NCBI GenBank assembly: GCA_022865455.1
Contig: JALHSY010000007.1
Span: forward strand, 1-34,525
Origin: Candidatus Bathyarchaeota archaeon
GTDB taxonomy: Archaea > Thermoproteota > Bathyarchaeia > Bathyarchaeales > Bathycorpusculaceae
DNA: 34,525 nucleotides
Direction of reading: 5' to 3'
Of the stretch, positions 15,222 to 22,362 are shown in pieces. Positions within the stretch are counted from its first letter, which is position 1. Each line of letters starts with the position of its first letter. A model generated the notes under the pieces. That model did not search any database, was not told the DNA's origin, and was given only the letters and a program-made list of their open reading frames with translations. The translations under genes and the position numbers were made by a program.

Positions 15222-15821
15222 ATGTCATTTTTCAAAGCAATCAAGGACAAGTTGACCCCGCCTAAGGCAAACGTCTCGCTGAAACTCACCGAGACCAGCT
15301 TTGCCTTAGGCGAGAACGTCGAAGGTATACTGAGCATTTCTTCCAGCGAAGACTTCCAAGCCACGGAGATAAGATGTGAGATTGAATGCGTGGAGGGAGC
15401 AAAGAGGCTGAAGCGGGTCTATGATGAGAGACTTCACTCCTACATCGAAAAACAGTTCAACGAGTCAGCAATACTTTACTCCGGTAAACCTGCTGTGAGC
15501 GGTCCGTTGAAGATGAACAATGGCTATGCTGGAACTTTCCCATTAAGCGTGAACATCCCAGCAGGCGGAAGACCAACATACAAGAGCGTTGATGACAACG
15601 TCACATGGCTCATCAAAGGCGTAATCGCCATAGACGGAAGACTGGACATCACAAGCACGAAAACCGAAATCCAAGTGCTGCAACCCAGTGGCGCCCCAGC
15701 TGTAGCAGTCGTGAAGGAAGTCATCCGCGAAGTCGTCATGATACCGTGCAAGTACTGTGGAGCTCTCATGCAACAAACAGAAACAACATGCCCGCACTGC
15801 GGCGCGAAAAGGACAGCCTAG
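15222..15821 (+). CDS. Arrestin-like (Spo0M-like) domain protein with C-terminal zinc ribbon
   Basis: A 199-residue protein. Residues about 15-155 form a beta-rich domain resembling Spo0M/arrestin-like proteins, with the ANVSLKLTETSFALGENVEG opening and a typical TFPLSVNIPAG strand pair. A short linker follows, then a rubredoxin-like zinc ribbon at the C terminus (CKYCGALM and CPHCGAKR). The open frame begins at ATG 15177, but MSFFKAIKDKLTPPKA at 15222 looks like the native beginning; the longer form cannot be excluded. Spo0M-type proteins act as cytoplasmic scaffolds in bacteria, and the archaeal role is unknown. It appears monocistronic, after topoisomerase IB. Confidence 0.7.
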   Translation: MSFFKAIKDKLTPPKANVSLKLTETSFALGENVEGILSISSSEDFQATEIRCEIECVEGAKRLKRVYDERLHSYIEKQFNESAILYSGKPAVSGPLKMNNGYAGTFPLSVNIPAGGRPTYKSVDDNVTWLIKGVIAIDGRLDITSTKTEIQVLQPSGAPAVAVVKEVIREVVMIPCKYCGALMQQTETTCPHCGAKRTA

Positions 15822-15988
15822 GTTTTTCCTACCCTCTAGGATACGCGCGCGCTTCCCACATGCCCAGTCCCTTGTGAATGATGTTCTGACAATCTCACTT
15901 TGCAGGTCCCAGATAGCAGGGCAATGGAAAAGAAACTCGAGAAAATGCCGTTCATGTGGATAGGCAGAGCTCAATAACTGAAGGCATC

Positions 15989-16657
15989 CTATTCTCGACT
16001 TGAAAGGATCACAATGTAGTCCGCCGTGTCAGCACACATATCAGCGGCCTGCTCAATGAACTCAACCAGATCATCAAAGATGACCATTGCACCGCAGTTC
16101 ATCTTCTCTCCATATTTGACAAATAAAGCCTTAGTCTTGAGATAAGTAACGTCGATGTCATGCTCAATCTCGTCAACCTTCTCAGCACCTGCCACAGCTT
16201 CTGCGGAATTCACTGCTAGCTTCTCTATGCTGCCGCGCAAGACTTGAGCGCAATCAACAAGCCTGCCAGTCATGCTTACCGTGTTCTCGCAAAGCTCTTT
16301 AGGGAGCTCGGCGTCCGCGAGCATCTCCATGCACCTCGCCGCGTCCTTAACGTGATCGGCAAGAGTGTCGAGCCTCTTCACAAGATGCAACAAATCCTCA
16401 CGGTAGTCAGCAAACAATGCGGCTCCTTTCGTAAGTTCTTTGAAAACATCCATCCGCAGCCTGTCCACGTCCTCCTCTACTTTGAAGAGGCTTTCGATGC
16501 GCTGGGTCGCCTCTTTTTTCTTGCCTTCCAAAATGCTTTTTGTGGCTTGATGTAGCAACGTCACCGTGTCAAGTGCTTTTGATATCTGTTCCTGAGCCAA
16601 GTCCAACGCTTTTGTTCTTCGGCGTCTTTCAAACCACGCATAACTTTTCTTTTCCAA
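15989..16657 (-). CDS. DUF47 / PhoU-like protein
   Basis: A 222-residue all-helical protein with the PhoU-like double three-helix-bundle pattern. It includes a DTLADHVKDAA segment and an EIEHDID segment, the acidic E/D-x3-D motifs that bind metal clusters in PhoU homologues. DUF47 proteins usually accompany low-affinity Pit phosphate transporters and act as regulators, but no transporter gene is adjacent here, so the partner must lie elsewhere. The start is TTG 16657, with GGAG about a dozen bases upstream and no in-frame ATG nearby; EKKSYAWFERRRRTKAL is a plausible N terminus. MoaE lies 50 bases upstream on the same strand. Confidence 0.82.
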   Translation of the reverse strand: MEKKSYAWFERRRRTKALDLAQEQISKALDTVTLLHQATKSILEGKKKEATQRIESLFKVEEDVDRLRMDVFKELTKGAALFADYREDLLHLVKRLDTLADHVKDAARCMEMLADAELPKELCENTVSMTGRLVDCAQVLRGSIEKLAVNSAEAVAGAEKVDEIEHDIDVTYLKTKALFVKYGEKMNCGAMVIFDDLVEFIEQAADMCADTADYIVILSSRE

Positions 16658-16707
16658 CTTATGCGTCTCCTTTTGACAGTACCTTAGCCGATGTACGCTT
16701 ATAACTC

Positions 16708-17175
16708 TTAAACCTCTGAAGCGCTGCCTTGCTCAGTCACCCAATAAGTCTTGTCTTTGCCCTTTCTTGTGGTAACATATTCCTTCTTGAAAATAGGCGC
16801 TTCCTTCTTGTACCTTTCCACAGCCTCTTCCAAAACAGAGAACACCTGCCTTCGGTGGGAACCCGCGACTAAAACGTACACAAGATCCTCTCCAACATTG
16901 AAGTCCCCGAGCAAATGATGAATCTGAACATCTGTCACGCCTGACTTCTTCTTCAAATCCTCACAAATGCTTCCCAGCGTTTCATTTGCCTTCTCCTCGT
17001 AAGCCTCTAACTCCAACTTCCGAACCTTCTCGCCCTTCAGGTTCTCTCCGCGAACAACGCCTACAAACACAGCAATCGCCCCTGCTTTTCGGAAGCTTGG
17101 GCTTTCTTTCGCGTTTCTGATTACGTCCAAAAGCGACATGGTTCCTTTGTCATAGACTCCAGCACCCGCCTGCAT
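16708..17175 (-). CDS. moaE: Molybdopterin synthase catalytic subunit
   Basis: A 155-residue MoaE homologue. It would transfer sulfur from thiocarboxylated MoaD to precursor Z (cyclic pyranopterin monophosphate) to make molybdopterin. Diagnostic features are GAIAVFVGVVRG, LELEAYEEKA, VAGSHRRQVF and the catalytic-lysine region APIFKKEYV. The N terminus MQAGAGVYDKGTMSLLD is plausible with GGCGGGAT just before ATG 17175. Its MoaD partner could be the beta-grasp protein at 9218-9502, which is not adjacent. It lies 51 bases downstream of pxpC on the same strand, so it may read through from that operon. No other Moco genes are in the window. Confidence 0.9.
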   Translation of the reverse strand: MQAGAGVYDKGTMSLLDVIRNAKESPSFRKAGAIAVFVGVVRGENLKGEKVRKLELEAYEEKANETLGSICEDLKKKSGVTDVQIHHLLGDFNVGEDLVYVLVAGSHRRQVFSVLEEAVERYKKEAPIFKKEYVTTRKGKDKTYWVTEQGSASEV

Positions 17176-17226
17176 GATCCCGCCACTTATGCAAAGAACA
17201 AATGCACAGACTTAAACCTTACAGAG

Positions 17227-18186
17227 CTATGCTGCTTTGACTAGCATGCGGCTTAGACCATTGATGAACGTGGAGTATTCGTGCAACCTTTCCTGAGCCT
17301 GACTCACCGTGACTTCAGAAAACTTCACCACGTCATCTGGTTTAGCCTGCCCGAGAAGCGAAACGTCAGGAGTTACTATCACTGCGATCTTCGGATACCC
17401 ACCTGTTGTCTGAGCATCTCGCATTATCACAATCGGCTTTCCATTCTTCGGAACTTGAACCGAGCCGGGCAAGAGCGCGTCGGACACAATGTCTGCCTTT
17501 CCTTTATGCTCTATAAGTGGACCTTCGAGTCGATATCCCATGCGGTCTGCTTCAGGCGTGACCTTGTACTCACTGGAGAAGAAAGTGTCTACACCCTCTT
17601 CTGTGAACATGTCTACCTGCGGCCCGAGCACGGCGTGTGCTTGAAAGCGGTGTGCGAATTTGGGCGCCAGTTCTTGTGGCATCTTGCACATAGTATCAAA
17701 CGGTTCCGCCTCAAATCCTTCAATGATGTCTCCTGTTCTCAATTGTCTGCCATTGATTCCTCCAAATCCGCCTCGAACATAGGTCGATCTGCTTCCGAGC
17801 ACCAACGGCGTATTTATTCCTCCTCTGACTGCAATGTAGGTTCTGCAGCCGCTTTCCGTTTTACTGAAGGAAACGACATCACCCTCTTTTACATTCAGGG
17901 TTTGCCACATTGAAACGTCTTGACCGTTGATCTTCGGGGAAACAGCTGCCCCGGTTATGGCAACCTGCGTCTCAGTCAGGGCCAAAAGCTCAGGACCGAT
18001 GATGGTCGTTTCCAAACATGCATCATTGGGTTTGTTTCCAACTAGAGCGTTTGCAGCAGCCAGCGAAAATGTGTCCATTGCGCCGGAAACTGGAACTCCG
18101 TATTTGAGGTGGCCATATCTTCCCAAGTCTTGAACGGTGGTGAAGAATCCGGGTTTTGTCACGTTGAAAACTTTCATCTTTGTCAT
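17227..18186 (-). CDS. pxpC: 5-oxoprolinase subunit C (KipA/PxpC family)
   Basis: One of three subunits of the ATP-dependent 5-oxoprolinase that converts 5-oxo-L-proline (pyroglutamate) to glutamate. The 319-residue protein begins MTKMKVFNVTKPGFFTTVQD and contains the family's LGRYGHLKYGVPVSGAMD, TGAAVSPKINGQ, and YRLEGP followed by PGSVQVPKNGKPIV motifs. The open frame continues upstream to 18354 inside pxpB, but ATG 18186 overlaps the pxpB stop (ATGA), which sets the start. KipA is related to biotin-dependent carboxyltransferase (urea amidolyase) domains, so database names often read allophanate hydrolase subunit 2. Gene order and partners favour oxoprolinase. Confidence 0.88.
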   Translation of the reverse strand: MTKMKVFNVTKPGFFTTVQDLGRYGHLKYGVPVSGAMDTFSLAAANALVGNKPNDACLETTIIGPELLALTETQVAITGAAVSPKINGQDVSMWQTLNVKEGDVVSFSKTESGCRTYIAVRGGINTPLVLGSRSTYVRGGFGGINGRQLRTGDIIEGFEAEPFDTMCKMPQELAPKFAHRFQAHAVLGPQVDMFTEEGVDTFFSSEYKVTPEADRMGYRLEGPLIEHKGKADIVSDALLPGSVQVPKNGKPIVIMRDAQTTGGYPKIAVIVTPDVSLLGQAKPDDVVKFSEVTVSQAQERLHEYSTFINGLSRMLVKAA

Positions 18187-18917
18187 TCCTTCCAAAATGT
18201 ACCGCAAGTTCCCTTTAGGACGGCTCCCTCGATCTTCCTGTATTCTTCCTCTGAAATCTGTTTGAACATTACAGAGTCTCCCGGTTTTAGAAGTGCCGGC
18301 GGCTCCGTCTGCGGATTGAAAAGCCGCAAAGGTGTTCTGCCAATTATCTGCCATCCGCCAGGCGCTTCACATGGGTATATGCCCGTCTGTTTTTCTGCTA
18401 TGCCCACCGAGCCTTTTGGCACCTTTAGTCGCGGCGTTTCAAGACGTGCTGTCGCTATTTCATCTGCAACCTCCCCGAGGTAAGGAAAGCCTGCGACGAA
18501 CCCCAACATGTACACGCGATATTCTCCGCCTGAATGAATCTGAATAACCTGTTCCTCAGTCAAGCCATGATATTGGGCGACATGAGCCAGATCTGGTCCG
18601 TACTGCCCCCCATAAACAACAGGAACAACGATTTTCCCAGCAGCTTCAAGCCTTGATTCTTTCAGCTTACCTTCGATGTCTTTTACCTGCATTACAAGCT
18701 GTTCATAACCTATTTTTGACAAGTCGTATCGGATGAGCAGGGACCGATAGGTTGGGACGAGTTCTTCTGCTCCGCAAATCTTTGCGTTCAGGATCGCTTC
18801 GCTCAGGGCTGTGACCTTGCGGTTCACTTCAAGGTCTATTGTGTCGCCGAATTCGACGAGAAGGGCGCTGTCGCCGAAGGACAAGTACCGTGCAGACCGG
18901 TATTTTCCAGTTCCCAT
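18183..18917 (-). CDS. pxpB: 5-oxoprolinase subunit B (KipI/PxpB family)
   Basis: A 244-residue subunit of 5-oxoprolinase. It shows FGDSALLVEFG near the N terminus, VPVVYGG, the typical GFVAGFPYLG motif, PRLKVPKGSVGIA and GGWQIIGRTPL, all standard for the KipI/PxpB family. The frame extends to TTG 18929, but ATG 18917 (MGTGKYRSARYLSFGD) is the most family-like start, 19 bases after the pxpA stop. In Bacillus, KipI also inhibits the sporulation kinase KinA, but that role is lineage-specific. Translational coupling to pxpC through ATGA and its place between pxpA and pxpC support a stoichiometric complex. Confidence 0.88.
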   Translation of the reverse strand: MGTGKYRSARYLSFGDSALLVEFGDTIDLEVNRKVTALSEAILNAKICGAEELVPTYRSLLIRYDLSKIGYEQLVMQVKDIEGKLKESRLEAAGKIVVPVVYGGQYGPDLAHVAQYHGLTEEQVIQIHSGGEYRVYMLGFVAGFPYLGEVADEIATARLETPRLKVPKGSVGIAEKQTGIYPCEAPGGWQIIGRTPLRLFNPQTEPPALLKPGDSVMFKQISEEEYRKIEGAVLKGTCGTFWKE

Positions 18918-18936
18918 CACAAAACCCAATGTATAA

Positions 18937-19740
18937 TTAAAGAAAGTTGCCCACCGGAGTCACTTCAATCCCTTTCCGAGTCAATTCCCTTTTCAGTGCT
19001 TGTGCAAGTCTCACAGCCGCAGGAGTGTCGCCATGTACGCAAATCGTGTGCACTTCACCGAAGCTTGCAACTTCGCCGTCCACAGTAAGAACAGTCGCGT
19101 CTTTGGCAACTCTGACAGCCCTTTCAACCACTTTGCGAGGGTCTTGAATCACCGCGTTCGGCTGTTTTCTTGAAACTAGACTGCCATCTGAATTGTATGC
19201 TCTGTCGGCGAAGAACTCGCAGGCGACTCTCAGTCCCTTTTTGGCTGCAGTTCTGGCCAGAATCGAGTTTGGAGGTGCGAAAACTATCAGGCTTTCGTCC
19301 AACGCACTGACGGCTTCCGCGATAGCCTTGGATAGGTTTTCGTCTCTTGCTGCCGTGTTATAGAAGGCTCCATGGGGTTTCACATGTTGGAGTTTTACAT
19401 TGGCTGCTTTTGCGAATCCGTGAAGGGCACTTACTTGGTAGATGGTATAGTTCACTGCTTCTTCCGAGGTTAGCTGCATTTCTCTTCTTCCAAAGCCCAT
19501 GATGTCGGGATATCCGGGGTGTGCCCCGACTGCGACCTTGTACTTCTTGGCAAGGTTGATCGTGTGCGTCATGGTGAGCGGGTCTCCAGCGTGGAATCCG
19601 CATGCGATGTTTGCTGAAGTTATGTAGGGCATTATTTTGGCGTCGTTTCCCACGGTGAATTCTCCGTAGCTTTCGCCTAAATCGCAGTTGATGTCGATTT
19701 TGGATTTCATGGACATCTCCAACGTAGAAGATAATTTCAT
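18937..19740 (-). CDS. pxpA: 5-oxoprolinase subunit A (LamB/YcsF family)
   Basis: A 267-residue LamB/YcsF-family TIM-like barrel subunit of 5-oxoprolinase. Hallmarks are IDINCDLGESYGEF, SANIACGFHAGDP, VGAHPGYPD, GFGRREM, VKPHGAFYN, EFFADRAYNSDGSLVSR and ICVHGDTP. The start at ATG 19740 overlaps the stop of the upstream dehydrogenase (ATGA), so the two are translationally coupled. An internal ATG at 19710 (MKSKIDINCD) is the alternative. With PxpB and PxpC it would use ATP to open 5-oxoproline, a damage product of glutamate and glutamine, to glutamate. The fixed dehydrogenase-pxpA-pxpB-pxpC order suggests one transcript from about 20790. Confidence 0.92.
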   Translation of the reverse strand: MKLSSTLEMSMKSKIDINCDLGESYGEFTVGNDAKIMPYITSANIACGFHAGDPLTMTHTINLAKKYKVAVGAHPGYPDIMGFGRREMQLTSEEAVNYTIYQVSALHGFAKAANVKLQHVKPHGAFYNTAARDENLSKAIAEAVSALDESLIVFAPPNSILARTAAKKGLRVACEFFADRAYNSDGSLVSRKQPNAVIQDPRKVVERAVRVAKDATVLTVDGEVASFGEVHTICVHGDTPAAVRLAQALKRELTRKGIEVTPVGNFL

Positions 19741-20768
19741 GCGGAAATGTATTTTGCCATGCTCTCGACTGCGGCTGACGGAACTGGCAAGTCCTTCATG
19801 GTAAGCAAGCCAGACGGCGCGTTAATGACCTTAGGAATCGAGTTGACAACCATCGCGACTGTGCCTATGTCTCCGTGGACGCAGGGCTGAATCTTCTGTT
19901 TAATGCTCGGAATACCCTTGATTGTTATAGCATCATACTCATCCTCAGCGCCGATGTACGCTTGGAAATCAAGCACTATTACCTCTTTGCCTTTCATGAT
20001 TCCTTTTGCTTTTTGCCCCAGACCAGCCGCTTGCCCCGTCTTGACCTTTATGTCCTTACTTTCAACTGGTTTCTCCGCGACGATCGGCTCAACATGCTCG
20101 ATCAATATATTGTCCAGCTTCCAGGCCAACGCGCCTGCAATCATTGCGATAGATTGTTCAAGTCCAACGTGTCCTGTAATCTGCTTCTTTCCGATTTTCT
20201 GTTGGAACTCCTCAACTGTCAGGCCTGCTCCTATCTTTTTCTGGAATGGCACGCGTCTCGTCGCGGCGTCCATGACTCTGACCGCTTCGATTTTCTCTAT
20301 TCTTTGGCAAGGTGCAGTGAGCATTATCACAAGTGTGTCCATCAGGAAGCCGGGGTTTATGCCCGTGCCCAAAACTGTTACGTCATGTTTCTTGGCCAGC
20401 GCGTCAAGCTTCTTCGCGAGCTCCGGTTCAGACACGTATGGGTATGAAAGCTCTTCACATGTTGACACTACGTTGACACCGTGTTTCACGATTGAGGCGA
20501 TTTGAGGATACGTGTCTCTAAGGTAGGACGACGTTGTGTGAACTGCAATGTCGGCATCTGTCTCGGAAAGTACAGCGTCCAAGTCGTCTGAAACCTTTAT
20601 TCCAAGCTTTTTTTCAACCCCTAAGACTTCACCCAAGTCTTTGCCGACCTTGTTCTCGTCAACGTCCACTGCTCCCACGATGTCTATTCCTTCTTTTTCA
20701 AGCAGGAACTTCGCAGTCATGCTGCCGACGGCGCCTACGCCGTACGAAATGACTTTCACCTTTCTCAT
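19737..20768 (-). CDS. 2,4-diaminopentanoate dehydrogenase-like / dihydrodipicolinate reductase-like oxidoreductase
   Basis: A 343-residue NAD(P)-dependent dehydrogenase. The Rossmann motif GVGAVG is near residue 10, followed by VGAVDVDENKVGKDLGEVLG, a signature of the 2,4-diaminopentanoate dehydrogenase branch related to DapB. Other landmarks are HTTSSYL, the EELSYPY and GTGINPGF region, and a C-terminal domain with VRVMDA. The characterised enzyme oxidatively deaminates 2,4-diaminopentanoate in ornithine fermentation, but the other genes of that route (aminomutase and thiolase subunits) are absent here. The true substrate is uncertain. It leads the 5-oxoprolinase operon and is divergent from the HdrA/Kor operon. 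AAGGTC precedes ATG 20768. Confidence 0.75.
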   Translation of the reverse strand: MRKVKVISYGVGAVGSMTAKFLLEKEGIDIVGAVDVDENKVGKDLGEVLGVEKKLGIKVSDDLDAVLSETDADIAVHTTSSYLRDTYPQIASIVKHGVNVVSTCEELSYPYVSEPELAKKLDALAKKHDVTVLGTGINPGFLMDTLVIMLTAPCQRIEKIEAVRVMDAATRRVPFQKKIGAGLTVEEFQQKIGKKQITGHVGLEQSIAMIAGALAWKLDNILIEHVEPIVAEKPVESKDIKVKTGQAAGLGQKAKGIMKGKEVIVLDFQAYIGAEDEYDAITIKGIPSIKQKIQPCVHGDIGTVAMVVNSIPKVINAPSGLLTMKDLPVPSAAVESMAKYISA

Positions 20769-20812
20769 TGCTGACCTTCCTTTGGTTTAGATTCTTTATT
20801 GTGCCTGACCTA

Positions 20813-20820
20813 GATAAAAA
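20813..20820 (-). promoter_or_regulatory. Probable TATA box of the dehydrogenase-pxpABC operon
   Basis: On the minus strand this reads TTTTTATC. A transcript start near 20788 would leave a leader of about 20 bases holding AAGGTC before ATG 20768. It shares a 156-base intergenic region with the divergent Hdr/Kor operon promoter. Confidence 0.45.
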
Positions 20821-20864
20821 TGAGACGCCTGAATCGTCCACCGGTTTTTCTGTTGGGTCAAAAC

Positions 20865-20880
20865 CTTTACATTTGTAAAG
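20865..20880. promoter_or_regulatory. 7-2-7 inverted repeat, candidate operator
   Basis: CTTTACATTTGTAAAG has perfect 7-base arms (CTTTACA/TGTAAAG) around TT. It ends exactly where the redox-operon TATA box begins, over the expected BRE position, so a dimeric regulator bound there would compete with TFB. It is also about 45 bases from the TATA box of the divergent 5-oxoprolinase operon. The symmetry is seen directly; the regulatory role is inferred. Confidence 0.5.
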
Positions 20881-20888
20881 TTTTATAT
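20881..20888 (+). promoter_or_regulatory. Probable TATA box of the HdrC-GltD/HdrA/Kor operon
   Basis: TTTTATAT directly after the inverted repeat predicts transcription from about 20910. The short leader would contain GGAAGG (20911-20916), eight bases before TTG 20925. Confidence 0.55.
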
Positions 20889-20924
20889 CTGTGCTAAACT
20901 TTTCTTCTTAGGAAGGCTGCCAGT

Positions 20925-22358
20925 TTGGAGACAGCAAAGACTACAAACCTCAAAGCGACTCTCGAGCGAATACTGGACATTGAAAAACTCAAATATTGCT
21001 TCGACTGCGGTATCTGCACGGCAAGTTGTTCAATGGCTGAGCTGTTGGGGAAGGACTACAATCCGAGAAGGCTTCTGGAAAGAATCGTCCTAAATCCCGA
21101 CAGTGTGTTGTCTTCAGAAGAGCTTTGGCTTTGCGCCTGGTGCTATCGCTGCTATAAAAGATGTCCCCAAGCTCTGAAAGTGCCCGAAATATTCCTGCTA
21201 ATGCGCACCATCAGTGTAGAACGAGGAAATGTTCAAGCGTCTGAAAAGGCACTCAAGAAAATTGTGGAAAAGATACCTCTACCGTTCATTACGACTCTAG
21301 TCGGTTTTCATCCCGAACGCGCCGGGCTAGACATGAAAAAAGTGATCGAGAAGATGGAAGAACTCTTGAGAGAAGATTCAAAACGCAGGAAGAAAAAGAA
21401 GACAACAGGCGCTTCAGGTGAAAAGGTCGCAGTCATAGGTTCTGGGCCTGCGGGACTCACAGTGGCATCTGAACTGAGCCATAAAGGATTCCATGTCACA
21501 GTTTTTGAATTGCTCCCAGAACTAGGTGGCATGCTGAGAAAATGCATACCTGAATATCGGCTGCCGAGGCAAATCTTGGACAAGGAGATTCAACTCATAA
21601 AAGACTTAGGTGTAGAGATAAGGACCGGCGTAAGCGTAGGCAAAGACTTGGGTTTTGAGGATTTATGGAAGGATGGATTCCGTGCCGTGTTCATCGGGAC
21701 AGGTGCTCACAAGAGTCAGAAACTGAAAGTGGAAGGAGCAGAACTCAAAAGCGTAATCCACGCGCTCGACTTCTTGTGGAGTGTCCATTCTGATGGAAAG
21801 GTGGAAGTCGGCAAAAATGTCGTTGTGATTGGAGGCGGAAATGTTGCAGTGGACGCTGCAAGAACCGCCTTGAATCTTGGAGCAAAAGACGTAACCATCC
21901 TCTATCGACGGTCGAGGGAGGAGATGCCTGCGAACCCGTGGGAAGTCAAAGAGGGTGAAGAGGCTGGCGTGAAAATCGAGTTTCTGGTTGCGCCTGCGAA
22001 AATATTAGGAGAGGGGGCAGTTTCGGCTATAGAATGTGTGCGCACCCAGTTGGGCGAACCAGACGATACAGGCAGAAGGAAAGCCATTCCGATTGAGGGT
22101 TCAGCGTTCAAGCGAGAAACAGACATGGTGATTCTGGCAATCGGCGAAGCCCCAGACCTAGAATTCCTGCCGAAAGAAACAGAACTGAATGAAGACGGCT
22201 CGCTCTGGGTTAACCCGATTACCATGGAAACAAGCATGCAAGGCATTTTTGCCGGCGGAGATGCTGTAACTGGACCAGCCTCGGTGATTGAGGCTATTTG
22301 TGCTGGAAAGCATGCTGCAGAATCAATTGCGAGCTACTTGAGATCTCGCGGAGGATAA
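20925..22358 (+). CDS. HdrC-like ferredoxin domain fused to GltD/NfnB-like NAD(P)H:FAD oxidoreductase
   Basis: A 477-residue two-module protein. Residues 20-110 resemble HdrC: C25/C28/C31/C35 (CFDCGICTASC) and C70/C73/C76/C80 (CAWCYRCYKRC) would bind two [4Fe-4S] clusters. A basic linker (154-159) leads into a glutamate-synthase small-subunit-like flavoprotein, with FAD motif GSGPAG (172-177), a second dinucleotide motif GGGNVA (303-308), RRSREEMP (328-335) typical of NADPH recognition, and GGDA (444-447). The start is TTG 20925 with GGAAGG upstream. HdrA follows four bases downstream. It probably passes electrons between NAD(P)H and HdrA. HdrB, the disulfide-reducing subunit, is absent from this operon. 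Confidence 0.88.
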   Translation: METAKTTNLKATLERILDIEKLKYCFDCGICTASCSMAELLGKDYNPRRLLERIVLNPDSVLSSEELWLCAWCYRCYKRCPQALKVPEIFLLMRTISVERGNVQASEKALKKIVEKIPLPFITTLVGFHPERAGLDMKKVIEKMEELLREDSKRRKKKKTTGASGEKVAVIGSGPAGLTVASELSHKGFHVTVFELLPELGGMLRKCIPEYRLPRQILDKEIQLIKDLGVEIRTGVSVGKDLGFEDLWKDGFRAVFIGTGAHKSQKLKVEGAELKSVIHALDFLWSVHSDGKVEVGKNVVVIGGGNVAVDAARTALNLGAKDVTILYRRSREEMPANPWEVKEGEEAGVKIEFLVAPAKILGEGAVSAIECVRTQLGEPDDTGRRKAIPIEGSAFKRETDMVILAIGEAPDLEFLPKETELNEDGSLWVNPITMETSMQGIFAGGDAVTGPASVIEAICAGKHAAESIASYLRSRGG

Positions 22359-22362
22359 GTGA

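Noticed and set aside
15822-15988. Possible C/D-box guide RNA in the spacer between the arrestin-like and DUF47 genes
   Set aside because: An ATGATGT and distant CTGA are present, but the spacing is about 100 bases and there is no proper C'/D' pair.
18187-18354. Longer N terminus for PxpC
   Set aside because: The extension lies within pxpB in another frame, and the ATGA overlap at 18183-18186 with a family-like MTKMKVFNV start explains the gene fully.
19875-20505. Two long plus-strand frames (190 and 200 codons) opposite the dehydrogenase gene
   Set aside because: Both overlap a well-supported gene and each other. Their composition is typical of reverse-strand shadows and neither has a plausible ribosome-binding site.
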